Under the pieces are notes generated by a model that was not told the DNA's origin, ran no database searches, and worked only from the letters and a program-made list of their open reading frames with translations. Shown here piece after piece: positions 5,733 through 10,996 of a DNA stretch of 10,996 nucleotides. Positions within the stretch are counted from its first letter, which is position 1. Each line of letters starts with the position of its first letter. This DNA comes from Bacillota bacterium (GTDB lineage Bacteria; Bacillota; Desulfotomaculia; Desulfotomaculales; Desulfallaceae). A program made the position numbers and the translations under genes. The stretch spans positions 1-10,996 of the forward strand of contig JAEXOR010000062.1 in assembly GCA_023439185.1 (NCBI GenBank). The letters are read 5' to 3'.

Positions 5733-6370
5733 AAAAAGACTTGAGCAAGTTTTATGACACGTTCACTCCAGACGAGCGGGTTAAATTGGCACTGGCAGCT
5801 ATGGGCCGGGGCGATAATGAGGAATTGAAACGGCTATGGAGTACCTGCCCCCGCAAAGCATACCGGATGCAAGATGCTGCATTTAGTGACAAAATGGACG
5901 CTATGATGCTTATAGCAAAATCAGTCCTGTCGTATCTACTCTTGATTGAGAAAAACATAAAAATAGCTCAATTAAACAAGCATTGGTATATACAGCATGT
6001 AACCGCACAACTTAAAGCCTTTAGAGATGGCGCTAATATGGCATGGCAAAGTGCAGGTAAAAAAGGTGTCTTTTGCCCTGATACTATACCCGCCGATGTG
6101 GACAGAGAACTGCCGGAGGAACTTGTCAACCTACACAATGAGCCCATTTCTGAGCTTAAAGGTTATCATGCTGCCCTTGAAACATTCTGCGCTGAAATCG
6201 GTATTGATGTGGACCTGATAATCTCGTTGGACCCCATTGTAAGGGATGCCTACGACAGGCTGAGCCCATATCTGAAAGAAGACGTGCCAATCAACCAGGA
6301 TGTTTTTGAAATGATGTATAGTGCCTTTAAAAAGAACCTGCCTCACTTTGATACCGGAAAGACGGCATAG
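5729..6370 (+). CDS. Hypothetical protein, first of a tandem paralogous pair (213 aa)
   Basis: Starts within the stop of the preceding gene (ATGA). The product is largely helical and soluble, and begins MKKDLSKFYDTFTPDERVKL. It shares with the next gene the same opening (MK-DLSK-Y), the segment E-R-KL-LAA, the motif TCPRK at residues 39-43, an ELPE motif in the middle and an FC-EI motif near the C-terminus. I recognise no known domain. The middle (residues about 60-110) is where the two copies differ most. Neither has a signal peptide, membrane segment or recognisable active site. Location after replication genes and before late genes suggests an accessory or host-interaction role, but nothing in the sequence proves this. 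Confidence 0.75.
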   Translation: MKKDLSKFYDTFTPDERVKLALAAMGRGDNEELKRLWSTCPRKAYRMQDAAFSDKMDAMMLIAKSVLSYLLLIEKNIKIAQLNKHWYIQHVTAQLKAFRDGANMAWQSAGKKGVFCPDTIPADVDRELPEELVNLHNEPISELKGYHAALETFCAEIGIDVDLIISLDPIVRDAYDRLSPYLKEDVPINQDVFEMMYSAFKKNLPHFDTGKTA

Positions 6371-6383
6371 AAAGGGGTGTGCC

Positions 6384-7049
6384 ATGAAAAGGGACTTATC
6401 AAAACTCTATACATTACTGACCGGGGAGGAAAGATTCAAGTTGACCCTGGCGGCAATAGCCCGGGATGATGGCGGAGAACTGGAACACCTGAAAAACACC
6501 TGCCCCCGGAAAGACTTCAGCATATTGGACCCGGCTTGCGCTGATAGATACGATGCCAGCCAAATAATTGCAATGGCTTTTTCTATTGATTGGATGCGGC
6601 AGGAAAGGGCCTATATTATTATTCGGGTAGGCACTGAATTAACGGTCCTGGCGGTAAGAAAGTTTATGGACGGTTATTCTATGGGGATTGAAGCAGTCAT
6701 AAACTCTGACAATAGTTATCTTCCCTTCATGGCCCCCAGTGATGAAAAACTGCTTACAGTTGCCAGAAATGAACTGCCGGAAGGATATGCAAAAACATTA
6801 GAGGCTGCAAAAAGGGAACTAAAAGAGGTACTGACAGCCTTTGAAGCCTTCTGTCGGGAGATTGACGTTCCCCTAGAGCATATACTCGTTTGGATGCCAC
6901 ATGTAAAAGAACAGGTTCAACGATACCGCATCCTATTGGCCGATGTGCAACCGAATAACGATGCAGTGCAGGGTTACCTTGATAGTTACCGGAAGCTATG
7001 GGCAATAAAGACCGGACAGCAGTTTAAAGATGCTTCAACAGTAGCCTGA
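6384..7049 (+). CDS. Hypothetical protein, second of the tandem paralogous pair (221 aa)
   Basis: I choose the ATG at 6384, preceded by AAAGGGGTG at 6371-6379; the frame extends further upstream, but only into the previous gene and without a ribosome site. The product begins MKRDLSKLYTLLTGEERFKL and has TCPRK at the same residues (39-43) as its neighbour. About half of the first 60 positions agree between the two by eye, falling off in the middle and recovering around ELPE...ELK...FC-EI. The pair looks like an old duplication that has diverged while keeping length. After its TGA the same frame stays open for another 46 codons (7050-7187) with a protein-like sequence, so the original gene may have been longer. 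Function unknown. Confidence 0.75.
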   Translation: MKRDLSKLYTLLTGEERFKLTLAAIARDDGGELEHLKNTCPRKDFSILDPACADRYDASQIIAMAFSIDWMRQERAYIIIRVGTELTVLAVRKFMDGYSMGIEAVINSDNSYLPFMAPSDEKLLTVARNELPEGYAKTLEAAKRELKEVLTAFEAFCREIDVPLEHILVWMPHVKEQVQRYRILLADVQPNNDAVQGYLDSYRKLWAIKTGQQFKDASTVA

Positions 7050-7190
7050 TACCCTGTAAAAAGGGCTTTTCTATACTATGCCGAGGAAATGGCTGCCCAC
7101 CAAGGATTAAACGAAGAAGAAGCCTGGCGTAGTTCACCGATGACGGGATATACCGCAATACTGGCCGCCAAGCGCGGCCTCTTAGGATGA
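7050..7190 (+). pseudogene. In-frame open extension after the second paralog (gene remnant or missed small gene)
   Basis: Directly after the TGA at 7047-7049 the same frame reads YPVKRAFLYYAEEMAAHQGL, then NEEEAWRSSPMTGYTAILAA, then KRGLLG and a TGA at 7188-7190. The composition looks like real protein: an amphipathic helix, a turn, then an Ala-rich helix. The only ATG (7089) has GAGGA directly against it, which is poor spacing. Possible readings are a C-terminal domain cut off by a new stop, occasional read-through, or a separate 33-residue gene from 7089. The first paralog has no matching tail. Confidence 0.4.
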
Positions 7191-7329
7191 AATATCTATC
7201 CGGGAGGTGAGAGTTTGCACGGCTAACAAAGCTGGGCGAAAATGAGCTTTATGCTTATCCGGATAAAAGGGGGTTCTAAAATGCAAGCCAAGTTGAAATG
7301 CATTAACTAATCTTGTGGAGGTGCCCGAG
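7191..7329 (+). other. Gap with ribosome sites before only tiny reading frames
   Basis: No gene of normal size is visible. GGGAGGTGAGAG (from 7202) precedes a TTG that opens a 3-codon frame (7214-7225). AAAAGGGGG (7265-7273) precedes an ATG at 7281 that opens a 9-codon frame, MQAKLKCIN, ending at 7310. A 22-codon frame from 7242 includes this one. The last bases hold the GGAGGTG of the gene at 7330. This may be debris from a deleted gene, or leader peptides. Confidence 0.4.
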
Positions 7330-7743
7330 ATGCAGCCGGAAAAACTGTTGCGCTCATTCCCCTGGCAATGTGAGATTGCAGAAAATGCCCGGGCGGAACT
7401 GGAAAACACGCTGCGCGCCCGGGATTATAAACAGCCTCGCGTGAGCATTAGCGGGCATTCAGACACCACAGCGGGCGCGGCTGTGAACCTTGCGGAACTG
7501 GCACAGTTGGAAACCAAACTGCAACGGATTAAGCAATGGGTGGACCACATAACAAGCTATCAGGAAAGGCGGCTATTACTCAGCATTTGGCGCAGTTCAA
7601 GGGCTAATTTATCGTGGAGATATGTAGTCAGGGATACCAAGCTGCACCCGTTAGAGGCGCTGCTAATGTGGCAGAGCATGGTTAACAGGTTCGAGGCGTA
7701 CATGGGGGGAGTTGATGGTGAGCGATATCCAAACGCAAGTTGA
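7330..7743 (+). CDS. Hypothetical protein, possible late-gene regulator (137 aa)
   Basis: The ATG at 7330 has GGAGGTG 6-7 bases upstream; the frame's earlier GTG at 7315 has no ribosome site. The product has a first helix region (FPWQCEIAENARAELENTLR), a central Ser/Thr/Ala-rich linker, then a coiled helix (LAELAQLETKLQRIKQWVDH). A C-terminal block follows (SYQERRLLLSIWRSSRANLS, then WRYVVRDTKLHPLEALLMWQ). Length, helix layout and place just before the late genes recall the RinA/ArpU/DUF1492 group of phage late regulators, which carry a sigma-4-like end. I cannot see a clear helix-turn-helix, so this is only a possibility. Overlaps the next gene by 26 bases. Confidence 0.6.
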   Translation: MQPEKLLRSFPWQCEIAENARAELENTLRARDYKQPRVSISGHSDTTAGAAVNLAELAQLETKLQRIKQWVDHITSYQERRLLLSIWRSSRANLSWRYVVRDTKLHPLEALLMWQSMVNRFEAYMGGVDGERYPNAS

Positions 7744-7903
7744 GCCCACAAGTTTGTGCTGGTCTTGCTTGAGGGCAACCTGGGGGTGCTTATGCGATTG
7801 GCCGCAGCGAAGGCCGCCGGGCGTGGAAACCGTTGAGATAATTACCGAAAGCGGCGAGCAGGTGGAGATTGTTATTAACTGCCCGAACCGCTGGCCGGAA
7901 TAA
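7718..7903 (+). CDS. Small Cys-rich phage protein, putative zinc-binding (61 aa)
   Basis: Three possible starts are stacked: TTG 7712, ATG 7715 and GTG 7718. The GGGGGGAG ribosome site at 7704-7711 is best spaced (6 bases) from the GTG, giving 61 residues. Cysteines occur as CWSCLRATWGCLCDWP (14, 17, 24, 26) and again in the closing NCPNRWPE (55). This layout, with Cys-x2-Cys, Trp, a second Cys pair, a short beta region and a final 'CP-~-P-' tail, matches a widespread small protein of Firmicutes phages that I recall as uncharacterised. The cysteines probably hold a metal. It overlaps the previous gene and ends 14 bases before the next start, so it is translated within the operon. Role unknown. 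Confidence 0.65.
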   Translation: MSDIQTQVEPTSLCWSCLRATWGCLCDWPQRRPPGVETVEIITESGEQVEIVINCPNRWPE

Positions 7904-7917
7904 AGGAGATGATCCAA

Positions 7918-8247
7918 GTGGAAGAAAAAGACAAAAAACATTCAATAATCAACGGCATGAAGGGGATGATATGCATTGAGCAGCACCATATAAACAGAAA
8001 CGTCCAAAAGGACAGCATAAATGAGCTTGAACGGGCTTTACTTGAAAATGAGGCGCTATATGAAGCAGTTGAAGCCATCTATCAATTAGCACTCCATTCC
8101 TTTGCACAAGCTGTTCTATTGCATGGGATTATGGGAAATGTCGCGACACTCTATAAAAACCAGGAATACGAGGAAGTAGCAGAAAACCTTGAATTTGTCT
8201 GTCACGAAATGGGGATAGACACCATAAACCCGAAGGATCTTAATTAA
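7918..8247 (+). CDS. Hypothetical small helical protein (109 aa)
   Basis: The AAAGGAG at 7902-7908 directly touches the ATG at 7909 (no spacing) but lies 9 bases from the GTG at 7918, so I choose the GTG. The product is charged and almost wholly helical: an N-terminal basic part, then ELERALLENEALYEAVEAIY, a hydrophobic helix (LALHSFAQAVLLHGIMGNVA), and a C-terminal acidic tail ending NPKDLN. It has no signal peptide, and the hydrophobic helix is too polar for a convincing membrane segment. No domain is recognised. It is lower in GC and richer in A than its neighbours, which may reflect a different origin. Confidence 0.65.
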   Translation: MEEKDKKHSIINGMKGMICIEQHHINRNVQKDSINELERALLENEALYEAVEAIYQLALHSFAQAVLLHGIMGNVATLYKNQEYEEVAENLEFVCHEMGIDTINPKDLN

Positions 8248-8288
8248 TAACGAATAGAGGGCTCTTTTTTATCAAGGCAGGTGATAAA

Positions 8289-8771
8289 TTGCTAAAACCA
8301 GCTATTTTTTACGCTCCAAAGCTGCAAGAGCGGTTTGCTGAAAATATTTTCACTGACCGCTTTAAATTTTACTTCCGTGACCCCTGTGTTGATTACTTTA
8401 TCCCGGTATACCAAAACTCCGGGGATATGTTGCAATTCGTCAGCCTGGACAACCAGGGCGACGTGATCGGCTACTTCGGAGCCAGGATTAACCGGGAAAC
8501 GGATACGGCACAAGACCTTGTAATGATTAATTTTCGGGAGCCAAACAACACCTTTGCCCTGGATTTCCGGGACTTCTTCCTATCCCTATTTGAGAAGTTC
8601 GGGGCTAAAAGGGTGGTCTGGTGGGTAATTGTCGGCAATCCGGCAGAAGCTCTGTACGACAAGGCCGCTAAAAGACACGGGGGCCGGGTGGTAGGCACGT
8701 TCAAAAACGATACAAAGCTCTTTGACGGGCAACTTTATGATGTAAAGTGGTACGAGCTTTTTAAAGTATAA
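8289..8771 (+). CDS. GNAT-fold-like protein (putative N-acetyltransferase), phage associated
   Basis: A TTG start at 8289 with AAGGCAGGTG 5 bases upstream opens a 160-residue frame. Central strand GDVIGYFGARINRE (residues 57-70) matches the beta-4 strand of GNAT proteins. The C-terminal part (FEKFGAKRVVWWVIVGNPAE, then ALYDKAAKRHGGRVVGTFKN) matches the GNAT motif B layout: a strand, then N-P-A---Y-K-A--~GG, then a terminal strand. The acetyl-CoA loop (Q/R-x-x-G-x-G/A) is not evident where expected, so catalysis is uncertain. By my recollection, GNAT-like proteins are found near virion genes in several podophages, with unknown substrates. It begins the apparent late block, just after a T-run that looks like half a terminator. 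Confidence 0.65.
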   Translation: MLKPAIFYAPKLQERFAENIFTDRFKFYFRDPCVDYFIPVYQNSGDMLQFVSLDNQGDVIGYFGARINRETDTAQDLVMINFREPNNTFALDFRDFFLSLFEKFGAKRVVWWVIVGNPAEALYDKAAKRHGGRVVGTFKNDTKLFDGQLYDVKWYELFKV

Positions 8772-8804
8772 CTACCGCAAACATTTTTAGGAGGTATTTC
8801 ACAC

Positions 8805-8838
8805 GCCCCCTTTTGTTTTATAATATGGCAAAGGGGGC
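8805..8838 (+). promoter_or_regulatory. Hairpin that buries the ribosome site of the metalloprotease-like gene, with internal TATAAT
   Basis: GCCCCCTTT (8805-8813) pairs perfectly with AAAGGGGGC (8830-8838), and the latter is the ribosome site for the ATG at 8846. The loop contains TATAAT (8819-8824), a perfect -10 box, with no good -35 (ATTTCA at 17 bp). Read-through transcripts would be closed for translation. A transcript starting near 8831 would lack the left arm and be open. A strong but orphan AGGAGGT lies just upstream at 8789-8795. Confidence 0.6.
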
Positions 8839-8845
8839 ATGTATT

Positions 8846-9520
8846 ATGAAAAAGTTAATAGTTGCGGTGTTGCTGGTGGCAGCCTTCGCCTTACCCGCCG
8901 GAGCTGCGCGGGATATCGCGGTGCTGGTGGATGGCGTACAGCTTGAGCAGGAAGCCATTATGCACAATGGCAGTGTGTATGTACCATTGCGAGCAGCGGC
9001 TGAAAGCTTGGGTTTTGGCGTAGTATGGGACGGGCAACAGGTTTTTGTGAACATACCGGATGCGGAACCGGTGGAAGTGGAACCGGCTAAGCTGACCAGA
9101 CCCGAAATAGTAGGCAATAAGGAGTTCACCAAGGCCATTAATGACGCGCTGGATATTCTTTACGAGAAGGACGTCGCGCACTATATGCTGGTTCTGCAGA
9201 ATGTGGATGCGGTAAAGCAAAGCGATGTAAACGGGATAATGCCCGGTGGCTTAAACCCCGATGCCAGGTCTGTTGGCAGGGAGGTTATAATATTCCCGAG
9301 CTATATAGAAAGCGAGTATTTTACTCCCAAACTTATAGCGGCAACGCTTACCCATGAGGCAGTACACGCTGCCGGTTATAACGCAAAGGGCTTATTTAGA
9401 AACATAAGCAACGAAGAAGTAGTTGCTTACGAAAATGAGATCACAACATTAAAATTAGTAGGTGCGCAGAGTTGGATAATTAAAGACCGAGAGAGGTTGG
9501 TAGTTAAATATAAGAATTAG
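8846..9520 (+). CDS. Secreted HExxH metalloprotease-like protein with copper-amine-oxidase-type stalk domain
   Basis: 224 residues from the ATG at 8846, with AAAGGGGGC 7 bases upstream. Residues 1-21 are a clear signal peptide (MKKLIVAVLLVAAFALPAGA). Residues about 23-70 are a stalk domain of the 'Cu_amine_oxidN1' type (IAVLVDGVQLEQ, YVPLRAAAESLGFGVVWDGQ), common in surface proteins of Clostridia. Residues about 85-224 contain THEAVHAAG (His170, Glu171, His174), a zincin-type HExxH site, with NEEVVAYENE (190-197) about 20 residues on offering a glutamate as third zinc ligand. It would act outside the membrane. The gene stands alone in style: its own buried ribosome site, an internal TATAAT before it and a strong terminator behind it, which suggests an independently expressed lysogen gene rather than a virion part. 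Substrate unknown; a lysis role cannot be excluded. Confidence 0.75.
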   Translation: MKKLIVAVLLVAAFALPAGAARDIAVLVDGVQLEQEAIMHNGSVYVPLRAAAESLGFGVVWDGQQVFVNIPDAEPVEVEPAKLTRPEIVGNKEFTKAINDALDILYEKDVAHYMLVLQNVDAVKQSDVNGIMPGGLNPDARSVGREVIIFPSYIESEYFTPKLIAATLTHEAVHAAGYNAKGLFRNISNEEVVAYENEITTLKLVGAQSWIIKDRERLVVKYKN

Positions 9521-9539
9521 AGCCGAAAGGCTCTTTTTT
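9519..9539 (+). terminator. Strong rho-independent terminator after the metalloprotease-like gene
   Basis: AGAGCC (9519-9524), a GAAA tetraloop (9525-9528) and GGCTCT (9529-9534) form a stable 6-bp stem followed by TTTTT. It overlaps the TAG stop of the upstream gene and lies only 26 bases before the next start codon. Confidence 0.85.
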
Positions 9540-9564
9540 ATATCCTAATCAGGAGGTGTTTTAC

Positions 9565-10869
9565 ATGGGAAGCTCAAGCAGTGGCAGTTCGAGCAGCAAG
9601 AGCAGTTCGAGCAGCAGCAAGACCTACACCGAGGGCGGCATAACTTACGAGAACAAGGGCGGCAATATCTACAAAAACGGCACCTTAGTGCCGGAATCCA
9701 ACTATAAGTACATCCCTACCGCTGTCGGCGGCACTAGGGACGGCACCCCAAGCAGTTCCGGCGGCGGTTCCAGCAGTACAAAAGGTGGTAGCCTAACAGG
9801 CAATGTTGCAATAGATATGGCACTTGGAGGGGTTGCAGCAGGCTTAGGAAGCTATCTGGGCAGCGCGGCAAATAAAGAACCTATACAACCACCACAACCA
9901 CAGATTCCAGAGATGTACGACCCAACCAGATACATCAACGAACTAAAAGAAGCCCAAAGGGCAAGCCGCATCGCATCTTTGGACAAAGCCAGGTCGGCGG
10001 CCCTATCCTCCCTGGACACAGAAAAGGCCAACGTGGCCCCGACCTATTATGATAAGCGCAACCAGGCGGCGGCGGCTTCCGACGTGGGGGCCATGAACTT
10101 TGCCCAGTATATGGCCGCAAGGGGTATCAAGGGCGCGGCGGGAGCCATGCCGGAGGTTTACCGGCAGGCCGGACTGCAGGGGCAGATCGGGGCGCTGGAC
10201 AGGCAGGAGGCCGGTGATTTGTCAGCCATCGAACGGCAGAGGTCGAACGTTGAGTCCGGGTATGCTTCCGATGTGGCGGCGGCTGAAGCGGATGTAGAGT
10301 CCCAGGCCATGCAGAATTTCATCAATCAGTGGAACGCGAACCGGGCATATCAACTGCAACAGGCGGCACTACAATTGGACCAGTCCAGGTTTGATTGGGA
10401 TAAATCTTCGTCCAACCCCAGCAATCAATACAACATACTCGCTGCCAAGCAGATGGAATTAGAAAATGCGGCCAGAGAGATTGAAAACTCATTCCTTCCG
10501 GATACGCTGAAGTTGAAGGCTAAACAACTGGAGCAGCAGGTTAAGGCCGGTTCCCTTGACTATGAAACGGCACAGGCGCAGCTTAACCAGATCAAGGCGC
10601 AGACCTCCGTGTACCAGAGACAGGCCAATGAACCGTATAGCAGCGGCGGGAGTGGCAGCACCACCGCGTCAATTACCAAAAACACCAATGACTTTATTGC
10701 CAACATGGGCAGTAACCCCGTAGAGGCTGCGCTATATATCCAAAAGAACCTGTCAAACACCGGCGGGATGGTCGATGTTGCAAAGGTATACGAAGTATTT
10801 AAAGCTCGTTTCGGCGAGGACGCCATGAAGTACCTGCAAACCATGTATTGGACTAACCAGGAGGAATAG
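9565..10869 (+). CDS. Probable virion protein, DNA-ejection/internal type (434 aa)
   Basis: ATG at 9565, with AGGAGGTG 6 bases upstream. Residues 1-19 are almost all Ser with a few Gly/Lys. A Gly/Tyr/Ser-rich region with an 'ITYENKGGNIYKNGTLV' beta motif follows, then a Gly/Ala-rich hydrophobic segment (about 75-102, AIDMALGGVAAGLGSYLGSA). A Pro/Gln linker (PIQPPQPQIPE) comes next, then about 200 residues of Ala/Gln/Glu-rich helices (LDKARSAALSSLDTEKANVA, and QLQQAALQLDQSRFDWDK). This combination of low-complexity head, glycine-zipper-like hydrophobic segment and long Ala/Gln coil is typical of phage internal or DNA-ejection proteins, which enter the cell envelope. The C-terminal 60 residues form a separate small helical domain. 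The identity is inferred from composition and context; no conserved motif is seen. Confidence 0.6.
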   Translation: MGSSSSGSSSSKSSSSSSKTYTEGGITYENKGGNIYKNGTLVPESNYKYIPTAVGGTRDGTPSSSGGGSSSTKGGSLTGNVAIDMALGGVAAGLGSYLGSAANKEPIQPPQPQIPEMYDPTRYINELKEAQRASRIASLDKARSAALSSLDTEKANVAPTYYDKRNQAAAASDVGAMNFAQYMAARGIKGAAGAMPEVYRQAGLQGQIGALDRQEAGDLSAIERQRSNVESGYASDVAAAEADVESQAMQNFINQWNANRAYQLQQAALQLDQSRFDWDKSSSNPSNQYNILAAKQMELENAAREIENSFLPDTLKLKAKQLEQQVKAGSLDYETAQAQLNQIKAQTSVYQRQANEPYSSGGSGSTTASITKNTNDFIANMGSNPVEAALYIQKNLSNTGGMVDVAKVYEVFKARFGEDAMKYLQTMYWTNQEE

Positions 10870-10881
10870 GGGGTGGTGTAA

Positions 10882-10996
10882 TTGCCCGTTGATAAGTATG
10901 GGAATTGGTATCCCATTGGGGGGCAACCCCCGGCGCGTCCGGAGTTTAAACCGGCTCCGGCACAACCAAAGCCGCCTCCGACGCCAGCGCCTGCCT
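10882..10996 (+). CDS. Proline-rich protein, N-terminal part (runs off the right edge)
   Basis: A TTG at 10882 with AGGGGGTGG about 8 bases upstream opens a frame that stays open to the end of the window (38 codons). It reads MPVDKYGNWYPIGGQPPARP and then a Pro/Ala/Lys-rich stretch (FKPAPAQPKPPPTPAPA). It begins 12 bases after the stop of the probable ejection protein and is likely a partner in the same virion operon. The Pro-rich head resembles flexible N-termini of virion or tail-associated enzymes, but nothing more can be said without the rest. Confidence 0.6.
   Translation, partial: MPVDKYGNWYPIGGQPPARPEFKPAPAQPKPPPTPAPA

Noticed and set aside
7051..7070. CCCT...AGGG stem with CTTTTC after the second paralog
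   Set aside because: Four base pairs and a broken T-run are too weak to call a terminator.
8251..8272. Possible terminator after the gene ending at 8247
   Set aside because: Only AGAG/CTCT with a 2-base loop precedes the T-run; no stable stem can form.
1..10996. CRISPR array, tRNA, rRNA or insertion sequence
   Set aside because: No regularly spaced repeats of 25-40 bp, no cloverleaf with CCA-type end and no transposase-like protein were seen on either strand.

Overview
The window looks like the left (lysogeny, early and start-of-late) part of a temperate prophage in a low-to-mid GC Gram-positive host. Nearly every gene has a strong AGGAGG-type Shine-Dalgarno, TTG and GTG starts are frequent, and rho-independent terminators are present. 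The codon style and protein types (DUF3987 primase-helicase, Cys-rich small phage protein, stalk-domain secreted protein) suggest a Clostridia or Peptococcaceae-like host. That assignment is an inference; no host gene is present to prove it.

Layout. (1) 1-704, minus strand: a tyrosine integrase N-terminus running off the left edge and, one base upstream of it, an XRE/CI-type repressor. A near-consensus minus-strand promoter (TTGACG-18-TATAAT) lies in the 155-bp divergent control region, which also holds a perfect TTGCTAT/ATAGCAA operator-like inverted repeat. (2) 860-2116, plus strand: an early operon of small genes (two tiny basic proteins, an HTH-like protein, an excisionase/AlpA-like HTH protein, an unknown). 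A good terminator hairpin lies inside the operon at 1567-1593. (3) 2110-4362: a large replication protein with a zinc-binding primase-like N-terminus, a TOPRIM core and a DUF3987 P-loop domain. It is followed directly by a cluster of TGTCA repeats that can form two mutually exclusive RNA pairings or serve as iteron-like protein sites. (4) 4463-7049: a tightly packed run of small unknown genes, ending in a diverged tandem duplication (5729-6370 and 6384-7049). (5) 7050-7329: a gap with an in-frame open extension after the second paralog and Shine-Dalgarno sequences in front of only tiny peptides. (6) 7330-8247: a possible late regulator, a Cys-rich small protein and a small helical protein. (7) 8289-10996: a GNAT-fold-like protein, a secreted HExxH metalloprotease-like protein with a copper-amine-oxidase-type stalk domain, a Ser-rich, Ala/Gln-rich probable virion/ejection protein, and the start of a Pro-rich protein.

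How it fits together. The repressor and integrase hold the lysogenic state. The plus-strand operon carries early control and replication, and then runs into the virion-gene side. Terminase, portal and capsid genes are not in the window. The most interesting non-gene signals are the TGTCA repeat system at 4362-4539 and the hairpin at 8805-8838, which buries the ribosome binding site of the secreted metalloprotease-like gene around an internal TATAAT. The latter gives that gene a moron-like look, since a terminator also follows it.
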